DNA from: Christensenella sp. UBA7102
GTDB taxonomy: Bacteria > Bacillota > Clostridia > Christensenellales > UBA1750
NCBI GenBank assembly: GCA_002492415.1
Contig: DKYK01000071.1
Location: 1-20,043, forward strand
Direction of reading: 5' to 3'
Length of the DNA: 20,043 nt
Positions 13,879-20,043 of this stretch are shown piece after piece. Position 1 is the first letter of the stretch. The number at the start of each line of letters is the position of its first letter. The notes under the pieces are model-generated. The model saw only the letters and a list, made by a program, of their open reading frames with translations, was not told where the DNA came from and searched no databases. Position numbers and translations under genes: made by a program.

Positions 13879-15132
13879 TTAGGAAATTTCGTCCAGCTGT
13901 GCGAGGATCTCCTCCCGCCCGCACGCCTCCAGGCCGGCAAACTGCGCCTCCTGCATGGGAAAAACCGCCTGCAGGCCGCTCAGGTATTCCGCTTCCGTCC
14001 CCTGCCGCCCCTGCCAGCTGTAGGTATACGCTCCGGGGCGAGTGTTGTCCTCCGCACCGAATTGCCCCGCGCCCAGCAGCACGATGCGCCCGTCCTGCAC
14101 CGCAAACACATTGTCATAGTAGATGTCCATGTGCCCACCACGCTCCCAGAACAGGTTGGCGCCGGGCACATAGCTCAAGCTCTCCACCCACAGCGCGATG
14201 CTGTTGACGGCGCCGCTCTTCTCATCGTAGACGCAGAGCAGGTCGCCCTGCGCGGTGCTCATCCCCTTCAGGTAGAGCAGGGGCACGCCGATGCCCGCGT
14301 CCAGCAGGCAGTAGCCGTCATACTCTTCCTGGCCGCGAATCCAGTTCGCATAGGCGGTTTTCCACGCACGCTCGTCCGTGTGGGATACAGGCTGCGCCCC
14401 GTCCGGGCCGCTCCAGCGCCAGACGCCGTTCTCTTTCTCCACACGGAAACGGAACTCTCCTTCTTCCCCCTCCGGACCCATGGTCATCACGACCTCGGCG
14501 GCGTTTTCATCCAATTTGCGCACTCGGTTGGGCCAGTAATACTCCGGGTTGAAGTTCTCCATGCGGCACAGCGTATTGCCGTCAATGTCCGCCAGGAAAA
14601 AAGCCGGACCGTAATATCCCGTCAGGTAGAGGTTGCGCTGCTCGTCCACGTCAAAGCCCGATACCGACCCGCCAAAATCGCCGTTCTCCCACGCCGTTTC
14701 ACCCGTACAGGCGTCCAGCGCCATCAGCGTGCCGCCGTTGCAGCACAGATACAGATCGTCAAACAGGCCAATATCGTTGAAGGCGTCCAGCTCCGTGGCC
14801 GGGCAGGACGCAAGCGTCCGCGTCCACAGCAGTTCGCTGCCCCGGTAGCCGCGCAGCACCGCGTGCACAGAGCTATACCCGCCGTTTTCATAGACAATCT
14901 CCGCCTCCACACGGTCCGCCGCGCGCGCGGTCTCCACAGGCGCGGGCGTTTCCTCCGGAGCGGACGTGACCTCCGGGATAACCGTCGGCTCCGCCGCTGC
15001 TCCAACCGGCCAGCCGCCCTTCTTTGCCGTCCTGACGATCCACCAGCCGCCCAGCGCGCACCCCGCAATCGCCGTAAACAGGCTGCACGCCGCCAGCAGG
15101 ATGGCAAGGATCAAGCCCATTTTCTTTTTCAT
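13879..15132 (-). CDS. Membrane-anchored or secreted PQQ-like beta-propeller protein
   Basis: A 417-residue protein with an N-terminal hydrophobic segment (about 5-32, GLILAILLAACSLFTAIAGCALGGWWIV) and a Pro/Thr/Glu-rich linker (about 48-70). The outside part has repeated beta blades including TLMALDACTGETAWENG, a phrase typical of PQQ-like repeats, and RNLYLTGYYGPAFFLADIDGN. No catalytic motif is visible. A lipobox at LTAIAGC-type sequence is possible but the hydrophobic stretch continues past it, so anchoring by a helix is equally likely. The start is ATG at 15132 after AAGGAGAGG. It is first in an operon with the epimerase-like gene; no functional link is evident. Confidence 0.72.
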   Translation of the reverse strand: MKKKMGLILAILLAACSLFTAIAGCALGGWWIVRTAKKGGWPVGAAAEPTVIPEVTSAPEETPAPVETARAADRVEAEIVYENGGYSSVHAVLRGYRGSELLWTRTLASCPATELDAFNDIGLFDDLYLCCNGGTLMALDACTGETAWENGDFGGSVSGFDVDEQRNLYLTGYYGPAFFLADIDGNTLCRMENFNPEYYWPNRVRKLDENAAEVVMTMGPEGEEGEFRFRVEKENGVWRWSGPDGAQPVSHTDERAWKTAYANWIRGQEEYDGYCLLDAGIGVPLLYLKGMSTAQGDLLCVYDEKSGAVNSIALWVESLSYVPGANLFWERGGHMDIYYDNVFAVQDGRIVLLGAGQFGAEDNTRPGAYTYSWQGRQGTEAEYLSGLQAVFPMQEAQFAGLEACGREEILAQLDEIS

Positions 15133-15156
15133 TCTCTCTCACCTCTCCTTCTTAAA

Positions 15157-15185
15157 AGAATACCACGCTCAATCCAGCCTGTCCA
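15157..15185 (-). promoter_or_regulatory. Sigma-A-type promoter for the propeller/epimerase operon
   Basis: Minus strand TGGACA (15185-15180) and TATTCT (15162-15157) are separated by exactly 17 bp. The -35 matches TTGACA at five of six bases and the -10 matches at four of six. It gives a leader of about 18 bases to the ATG at 15132. Confidence 0.6.
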
Positions 15186-15209
15186 CATCAAAAATTCTTT
15201 TCGCAAAAA

Positions 15210-15266
15210 GATGCAAAAATCCCCCCGTTCCTTCCAAACGAGGGAAGGCTCCGGGGGAATTTTGCA
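15210..15266 (-). terminator. Rho-independent terminator after typA
   Basis: Outer arms GCAAAATTCCCCC and GGGGGATTTTTGC (plus strand 15253-15265 and about 15213-15225) enclose an inner stem CCTTCC/GGAAGG. The minus strand continues ATTTTTGC and then ATCTTTTTG. It ends the prfC-typA operon ahead of the next minus-strand promoter. Confidence 0.85.
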
Positions 15267-15275
15267 CACCGTGCG

Positions 15276-17099
15276 TTACTTTCTCGCGGCGCGGTAGCGC
15301 TGCGTGGAATCCAGTATCTTCTTGCGCATGCGGATGGTCTTGGGCGTGATCTCCACCAGCTCGTCCTCGTCGATGAAGTCCAGCGCGCGCTCAAGCGTCA
15401 TGGGCCGCACGGGATGCAGCCGCATGGCCTCCTCCGCGCCGGCCGCGTTGCGGATGGACGTCAGATGCTTGGCCTTGCAGACGTTAAGCTCAATGTCGCC
15501 GGGGCGGGTGTTTGCGCCCACGACCATGCCGGCGTACACCTTGTCGCCGGGCACCACGAACAGCTCGCCGCGATCCTGCGAATAGAACAGGCCGTAGGTC
15601 AGCGCCTCGCCCGTCTCAAAGGCGATCAGCGAACCGTAATTGCGCATGGGGATGTCGCCCTTGTAGGGCTCGTAGCCCTCGAACACCGAGGACATGATGC
15701 CCTCGCCGCGGGTATCGGTCATGAACTCCGAGCGGTAGCCAAACAGACCGCGCGCCGGCACCACAAACTCCAGGCGCACGCGTCCCGAGCCGCCCATGTT
15801 CATCATGACGCCCTTTCTTCTGCCGATCTTTTCGATCACCGCGCCGGAATACTCCTCGGGCACATCCACCACCAATCGCTCCATGGGCTCGCACTTGACG
15901 CCGTCAATGGTCTTGTAGAGCGCCTCGGGCTTGGAGACCTGGAACTCATAGCCCTGGCGGCGCATGTTTTCAATGAGCACCGTCAGGTGCAGCTCGCCTC
16001 TGCCGGACACGCGGAAGGAGTCTGTGGTCGCGCCGTCCTCCACGCGCAGGGACACGTCGGTCTGCAGTTCCTTCATCAGACGCGCGCGCAGATGGCGCGA
16101 GGTGACATACTTGCCCTCCCGGCCCGCAAAGGGCGAATCGTTGACGGAGAAGGTCATCACCACCGTGGGCTCGGAGACCTTGACAAAGGGCAGGGGTTCC
16201 ACGCGGTCGGGCGGGCACATGGTGTCGCCGATGTTGATATCCGGCATACCGGATACCGCCACGATCTGACCCACCGTCGCCTCCGTGCACTCGATGCGGT
16301 TGAGGCCCTGGAAGGTGTAGAGCGTATTGATGCGCTCGGGGGCCCGGCCCGCTTCTTCGCTGCCGTAGGTGGCGCGGATGGCCATCATGTTCTTCCTGAT
16401 GCAGCCGCGCTCCACGCGGCCGATGCCGATGCGGCCCACGTACTCATTATAGTCAATGGTGGAAACCAGCAGCTGCAGCGGACCGTCGGGATCGCCTTCG
16501 GGGCAGGGCACATAGTTCAGAATTGCGTCAAACAGCGGCTTTAGATCGGCGCCCGGCTCGTCCATATTGGCCGAGCAGATGCCCTTTCTGGCCGATGCGA
16601 ACAGGAAGGGGCAGTCCAGCTGCTCCTCGGAGGCCTCCAGGTCGATCAGCAGGTCGATGCACTCGTCCACCACCTCGGCAGGACGCGCGTCGGGGCGGTC
16701 GATCTTATTGATGCACACAATGGCGCGATGGCCCAGCTCCAGCGCCTTGCGCAGCACGAAGCGCGTCTGGGGCATGGGGCCCTCAAAGGCGTCCACCAGC
16801 AGGATGACGCCGTCCACCATCTTGAGCACGCGCTCCACTTCGCCGCCAAAATCCGCGTGCCCGGGCGTGTCGATGATGTTGATGTGCACGCCGTTGTAGT
16901 CCACGGCGGTGTTCTTGGCAAGGATGGTGATGCCGCGCTCGCGCTCGATGTCGCCCGAGTCCATCACGCGCTCGGCCACCTGCTGGTTCTCGCGGAACAC
17001 GCCGCTCTGGCGGAGCATCTGATCCACCAGCGTGGTCTTGCCATGGTCAACGTGCGCGATGATCGCGATATTGCGGATGTCTTCTCTTTTTATATTCAT
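15276..17099 (-). CDS. typA: Ribosome-associated translational GTPase TypA/BipA
   Basis: A 607-residue elongation-factor-type GTPase. The G1 motif is AHVDHGKTT (15-23), RGITI is G2 (55-59), DTPGH (77-81) is G3, and NKIDRPDARP is the G4 region. Domains similar to EF-G III and V follow, then a TypA-specific C-terminal domain (GLFYSQDRGELFVVPGDKVY and KNLTSIR-like KHLTSIRNAAG). TypA binds ribosomes and assists 50S assembly and stress adaptation. Length matches the family. The start is ATG at 17099, with AGAGG upstream. It follows prfC by 28 bp and is the last gene before a terminator. Confidence 0.97.
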   Translation of the reverse strand: MNIKREDIRNIAIIAHVDHGKTTLVDQMLRQSGVFRENQQVAERVMDSGDIERERGITILAKNTAVDYNGVHINIIDTPGHADFGGEVERVLKMVDGVILLVDAFEGPMPQTRFVLRKALELGHRAIVCINKIDRPDARPAEVVDECIDLLIDLEASEEQLDCPFLFASARKGICSANMDEPGADLKPLFDAILNYVPCPEGDPDGPLQLLVSTIDYNEYVGRIGIGRVERGCIRKNMMAIRATYGSEEAGRAPERINTLYTFQGLNRIECTEATVGQIVAVSGMPDINIGDTMCPPDRVEPLPFVKVSEPTVVMTFSVNDSPFAGREGKYVTSRHLRARLMKELQTDVSLRVEDGATTDSFRVSGRGELHLTVLIENMRRQGYEFQVSKPEALYKTIDGVKCEPMERLVVDVPEEYSGAVIEKIGRRKGVMMNMGGSGRVRLEFVVPARGLFGYRSEFMTDTRGEGIMSSVFEGYEPYKGDIPMRNYGSLIAFETGEALTYGLFYSQDRGELFVVPGDKVYAGMVVGANTRPGDIELNVCKAKHLTSIRNAAGAEEAMRLHPVRPMTLERALDFIDEDELVEITPKTIRMRKKILDSTQRYRAARK

Positions 17100-17127
17100 C
17101 GGTTTTTCCTCTTTTCCTCTAAGTGCG

Positions 17128-18729
17128 TTACCGCGCTGCGGTATCGGTCAGCTTAAGCCCCGGGTTGTTGTCCAGCGCCCATTCGATGGACCATTCGCTC
17201 TCAAACAGGATCACGTCCCGCTCGTCGCGGTCCTTTGCGACAAGCGCTGTGGAAGGCAAGCGCAGGCGGCTGAGTTCCTTTGGCGTCTCCACCACCCAGC
17301 GCACCGCGGTAAAGCCCAGCGGCGACACCTTGACGTCCACGCCGTATTCGTTCTTCAAGCGGTACTGCAGCACCTCAAACTGCAGCACGCCCACCACGCC
17401 CACGATGACCTCCTCGCCGATGCCGTCCGCCCGGCGGAAGGTCTGCACCGCGCCCTCGGTGGCCAGCTGCGTCACACCCTTTTGGAACTGCTTGCGCTTT
17501 AAGCTGTCCAGCGTGGACACTCTGGAAAAGTGCTCCGGCGCAAACATGGGGATGCCGGCAAACTCCACCTTTTTACCGGTGTAGAGCGTGTCGCCCAGCG
17601 CATAGACGCCGGGATCGAACAGGCCGATGATGTCGCCCGGCCACGCCTCCTCCACGCCCTCGCGCGCGTCCGCCATGAAGGCCTGCGGCTGCGCGAGCTT
17701 GAGCTCCTTGCCCGTGGAGGCCTGCTTTACGGTCATGCCCTTTTCAAACCTGCCCGAGCACACGCGCAGGAACGCGATGCGGTCGCGGTGCGCGGGGTTC
17801 ATGTTGGCCTGGATCTTGAAGATGAAGCCCGAGAAGCTGTCCCCCGCGGGGTCCACCGCGTTGCCGTCCTTGTCCGCGCGCGGCTGCGGCGGCAGCGAGT
17901 ACTCCAGGAACCTGGCCAGGAAGCTCTCCACGCCGAAGTTGTTCATCGCGGAGCCGAAGAACATGGGCGTAAGCTTCCCCGCGCGCACCTGCGCAAGGTC
18001 GAACTCATCGCCCGCGATGTCCAGCAGCTCGATGTCCTCCATCAGCTTCTCGCGGTAGCTGTCCTCAAGAACCGCCTCGATCTCGTCGCTCTCAAAGGGC
18101 ACGAACCGCGCCTGGACCTGCGTGGTGCCGTGGCGCCCGCCCTCGAACACCTCGACGTCGCCCGTCTGGCGGTGATAGACGCCCTTGAAGTCGCCCATCG
18201 TGCCGATGGGCCAGGTGACGGGACACGCGCGGATGCCCAGCACCTTCTCGATCTCCTCCATCAGCTCAAACGGGTCGCGCGCGGCGCGATCCATCTTGTT
18301 GACGAATGTAAAAATCGGAATGGACCGCATCCGGCAGACGTGGAAAAGCTTGATGGTCTGCGCCTCGACGCCCTTTGCCGCGTCGATGAGCATCACCGCG
18401 CAGTCTGCGGCGACCAGCGTGCGATAGGTGTCCTCCGAAAAATCCTGGTGGCCGGGGGTATCCAATATATTGATGTGGAATCCATCGTATTCAAACTGCA
18501 TCACCGAGGAGGTCACGGAGATGCCGCGCTGCTTTTCGATCTCCATCCAGTCGCTGGTGGCGTGCCGGTCGGCCTTGCGCGCCTTGACGGACCCCGCCTG
18601 GTGGATGGCGCCGCCGTAGAGCAGGAGCTTCTCGGTCAGCGTCGTCTTGCCCGCGTCGGGGTGCGAGATGATGGCGAACGTGCGCCTGCGTTTCATTTCC
18701 TGCTCGGTGATGCCTACGCTCTGCTGCAT
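17128..18729 (-). CDS. prfC: Peptide chain release factor 3 (RF3)
   Basis: A 533-residue translational GTPase. The G1 motif SHPDAGKTT (22-30), RGISV (68-72), DTPGHQDF (90-97) and NKMDRAARDP mark RF3, and the C-terminal domains carry VGVLQFEVLQYRLKNEYGVDV. RF3 recycles RF1/RF2 from ribosomes after peptide release. Full family length. ATG at 18729 follows AGAGGGGATC; an internal ATG at residue 12 is also possible, since conserved sequence begins there (MKRRRTFAIISHPDAGK). Upstream is a leader with two small overlapping hairpins and a TATAAT. Confidence 0.97.
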   Translation of the reverse strand: MQQSVGITEQEMKRRRTFAIISHPDAGKTTLTEKLLLYGGAIHQAGSVKARKADRHATSDWMEIEKQRGISVTSSVMQFEYDGFHINILDTPGHQDFSEDTYRTLVAADCAVMLIDAAKGVEAQTIKLFHVCRMRSIPIFTFVNKMDRAARDPFELMEEIEKVLGIRACPVTWPIGTMGDFKGVYHRQTGDVEVFEGGRHGTTQVQARFVPFESDEIEAVLEDSYREKLMEDIELLDIAGDEFDLAQVRAGKLTPMFFGSAMNNFGVESFLARFLEYSLPPQPRADKDGNAVDPAGDSFSGFIFKIQANMNPAHRDRIAFLRVCSGRFEKGMTVKQASTGKELKLAQPQAFMADAREGVEEAWPGDIIGLFDPGVYALGDTLYTGKKVEFAGIPMFAPEHFSRVSTLDSLKRKQFQKGVTQLATEGAVQTFRRADGIGEEVIVGVVGVLQFEVLQYRLKNEYGVDVKVSPLGFTAVRWVVETPKELSRLRLPSTALVAKDRDERDVILFESEWSIEWALDNNPGLKLTDTAAR

Positions 18730-18757
18730 GGTGATCCCCTCTCAAAATCTTTCGCTC

Positions 18758-18786
18758 GGAGCCTTCCGGCCCCGCATCCTTGCGGG
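18758..18786 (-). promoter_or_regulatory. Overlapping hairpins in the prfC leader
   Basis: On the minus strand CCCGCA-AGGA-TGCGGG (18786-18771) and GGGGCC-GGAA-GGCTCC (18773-18758, one G-U pair) share three bases, so they cannot both be fully formed. The ribosome site lies about 20 bases further on. Function is inferred only. Confidence 0.35.
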
Positions 18787-18806
18787 CAGCTTCTACCCAA
18801 CGCGTT

Positions 18807-18812
18807 ATTATA
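18807..18812 (-). promoter_or_regulatory. Probable -10 element of the prfC promoter
   Basis: A perfect TATAAT on the minus strand, preceded by TGTG. No good -35 is seen at the expected place, so only the -10 is called. It would start the transcript about 70-75 bases before the prfC ATG. Confidence 0.5.
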
Positions 18813-18939
18813 CACAATCTTCCTGCATTCCATCCCGCGCGTTTCGGTTAAATATCGCAAATTCCTTTCAATAAATCCTCTCTTTTCTTTGCCTACGTTT
18901 TGTGCTATGCTCAAATTCATCAAGAAAGGAGGTTCTCCC

Positions 18940-19659
18940 ATGAAATACGACGTTGGCGCGCTGCCCTTGGGCGCGCACGCCGTGGCGGTATTCCGCCCGC
19001 GCACGGACGCGCCCCTGCCCGTGCTCTACCTAAACGCCGCCCGCCCCGGGGATTGGTCCGGCTATCTCCCCCGCCTGGCCGCAGAAATGGGCAAGACCCT
19101 CCGCCCGGCCATGCTGATCTGCGTCGGCGCCACGGATTGGGACCGCGATTTCTCTCCCTGGCCCGCGCCCGGCCTGTACCTCGATTCCCCGCCCTTTTTC
19201 GGCGGCGCGGATGCGCGCATCGCGCTGCTGTGCAGCGCGGTCAAGCCCTTTATCGACGCCCGCTTCCCCACGCTGCCCGATCGGGCGAATACCGGCATCC
19301 TGGGCTACTCGCTGGGCGGACTTGCGGCGCTGTACGCTCTCTACCGCCGCCCCGATGTATTCGGCATGGCGGGCTGCCTGTCGGGTTCTCTGTGGTATGA
19401 AGGCTTCATGGATTTCCAACGCGCGCACGCGGAACGCATCGCGGGAGCCCGCGCCTACCTGTCGCTGGGACGTAAAGAGGAGCGCACGCGCCATCCCCGC
19501 ATGAGCCGCATCGGCGCGTGCTGCGAGGAGACGCATGCGCTGCTGTCCGCCGCATTGGGCAGGGATCGCGTCGCCTTTGTCCACAATCCGGGCGGCCACG
19601 GCACGGACGTGGACGGCCGCATGCTGCTGGGCCTGCGCTGGCTGTTGACGTTCACATAA
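18940..19659 (+). CDS. Esterase-like alpha/beta hydrolase (putative esterase family)
   Basis: A 239-residue protein resembling the Esterase D/enterochelin-esterase-like superfamily. The nucleophile elbow is GYSLGG (S124), and a C-terminal HNPGGHG supplies the likely catalytic H220. The acid residue is not assigned with confidence. Substrates in this family range from thioesters and siderophore esters to acyl sugars, so the reaction is unknown. No signal peptide is visible, so it is probably cytoplasmic. The start is ATG at 18940, 7 bases after AAGGAGG. It is divergent from prfC across 210 bp and is followed by its own short spacer before the M20 gene. Confidence 0.83.
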   Translation: MKYDVGALPLGAHAVAVFRPRTDAPLPVLYLNAARPGDWSGYLPRLAAEMGKTLRPAMLICVGATDWDRDFSPWPAPGLYLDSPPFFGGADARIALLCSAVKPFIDARFPTLPDRANTGILGYSLGGLAALYALYRRPDVFGMAGCLSGSLWYEGFMDFQRAHAERIAGARAYLSLGRKEERTRHPRMSRIGACCEETHALLSAALGRDRVAFVHNPGGHGTDVDGRMLLGLRWLLTFT

Positions 19660-19665
19660 TCTTCA

Positions 19666-19695
19666 TTGCCTTCATCCGCCCGGATATGCTATAAT
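19666..19695 (+). promoter_or_regulatory. Sigma-A promoter with extended -10 for the M20 gene
   Basis: TTGCCT (19666-19671), 18 bp spacing, then TATAAT (19690-19695) preceded by TGC, giving an extended -10. It sits about 50 bases before the ATG at 19747 and is the clearest promoter in the window. Confidence 0.85.
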
Positions 19696-19746
19696 ATACT
19701 TTGGATTTTATCCGCCATTTATATTAGAAGCAAGAGGAAATGGAAC

Positions 19747-20043
19747 ATGAGCGACGAAGCATGGCTGGAGCGCTTGCGGGCCTGGCGGCGCGACCTGCAC
19801 GCCATCCCCGAAATGGGCAACAGTGAATTCAAGACCAGCGCCTACCTCGAACGGGCGCTGCGTGGCACCCGTCCCAACTCCGCGGAGCAGCTGGCTGGCA
19901 CGGGCTGGAAATTTGTCTACCGCTGCGGCAGGGCGGACGCCCCCGCGCTCGCCTTCCGCTCGGACATCGACGCGCTGCCCGTCACCGAGCGCAGCATCTA
20001 CCCCCACCCTTCTGAGCACCCCGGCATGATGCACGCCTGCGGC
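19747..20043 (+). CDS. M20-family amidohydrolase (partial, N-terminal part)
   Basis: The first 99 residues of an M20 peptidase/amidohydrolase; the gene runs past the window end. WRRDLHAIPEMGNSEFKT (about 13-30) and RSDIDALPVTE (70-80) are typical, and the window ends at MMHACG, the start of the HACGHD zinc-binding motif. Members cleave N-acyl amino acids, hippurate or indole-amino acid amides; the substrate cannot be stated. The start is ATG at 19747, with AGAGG about 10 bases ahead. The strong extended -10 promoter upstream indicates its own transcript. Confidence 0.9.
   Translation, partial: MSDEAWLERLRAWRRDLHAIPEMGNSEFKTSAYLERALRGTRPNSAEQLAGTGWKFVYRCGRADAPALAFRSDIDALPVTERSIYPHPSEHPGMMHACG

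Noticed and set aside
17530..18939. Upstream part of a long plus-strand frame that ends in the esterase
   Set aside because: It is antisense to prfC; the esterase has its own AAGGAGG and ATG at 18940.

Overview
The window is GC-rich, densely coded bacterial DNA. It most likely comes from a spore-forming Clostridia/Eubacteriales species. The evidence is a GerW (YtfJ) sporulation protein, a D-Ala-D-Ala carboxypeptidase joined to rluB as in the clostridial sporulation block, a cysteine-rich protein of coat type, a biotin-dependent Na+-pump decarboxylase operon, MnmM, a DUF5711/CvpA pair, and strong GGAGG-type ribosome binding sites. The exact genus cannot be read from the sequence. Most genes are on the minus strand. 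I saw no tRNA, rRNA, CRISPR array, insertion sequence or prophage gene.

Layout. 1-2140 (minus): decarboxylase operon with carboxyltransferase, small membrane gamma subunit and biotin carrier (cut by the window start); its 160-bp leader carries several inverted repeats. 2302-4740 (minus): a tightly overlapping operon of D-Ala-D-Ala carboxypeptidase, rluB and mnmM. 4816-5226 (minus): gerW, with its own terminator. 5377-6609 (plus, divergent from gerW): one continuous frame joining an Lgt-like membrane domain to a DUF2953-like tail. 6624-7445 (minus): solitary beta-class DNA methyltransferase. 7493-8014 (plus): YkgJ-like cysteine-cluster protein. 8019-8687 (minus): YgjP-type metallopeptidase. 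8758-10608 (minus): DUF5711 propeller protein plus CvpA-like protein, ending at a strong terminator. 10850-11554 (plus): 29-cysteine protein. 11639-12714 (minus): ECF sigma factor and a membrane partner with an ATGA overlap. 12837-15132 (minus): secreted or anchored propeller-like protein plus an NAD(P)-binding epimerase-like protein. 15276-18729 (minus): release factor RF3 and the TypA GTPase. 18940-19659 (plus): esterase-like alpha/beta hydrolase. 19747-end (plus): start of an M20 amidohydrolase behind a near-consensus promoter.

How the genes fit together. The first operon probably couples decarboxylation of an acyl-CoA to Na+ export. The middle block (gerW, the Lgt-DUF2953 fusion, carboxypeptidase, rluB) is a rearranged version of a block that in Bacillus and many Clostridia carries ytfI, ytfJ, dacB, spmA, spmB and rluB; here spmA and spmB are absent and the ytfI-like domain is fused to Lgt. 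The rest is mostly ordinary housekeeping. The most unusual items are the Lgt-DUF2953 fusion, the carboxyltransferase with altered active-site motifs, the solitary methyltransferase and the cysteine-rich protein. I did not find a clear multi-gene system that is wholly new.
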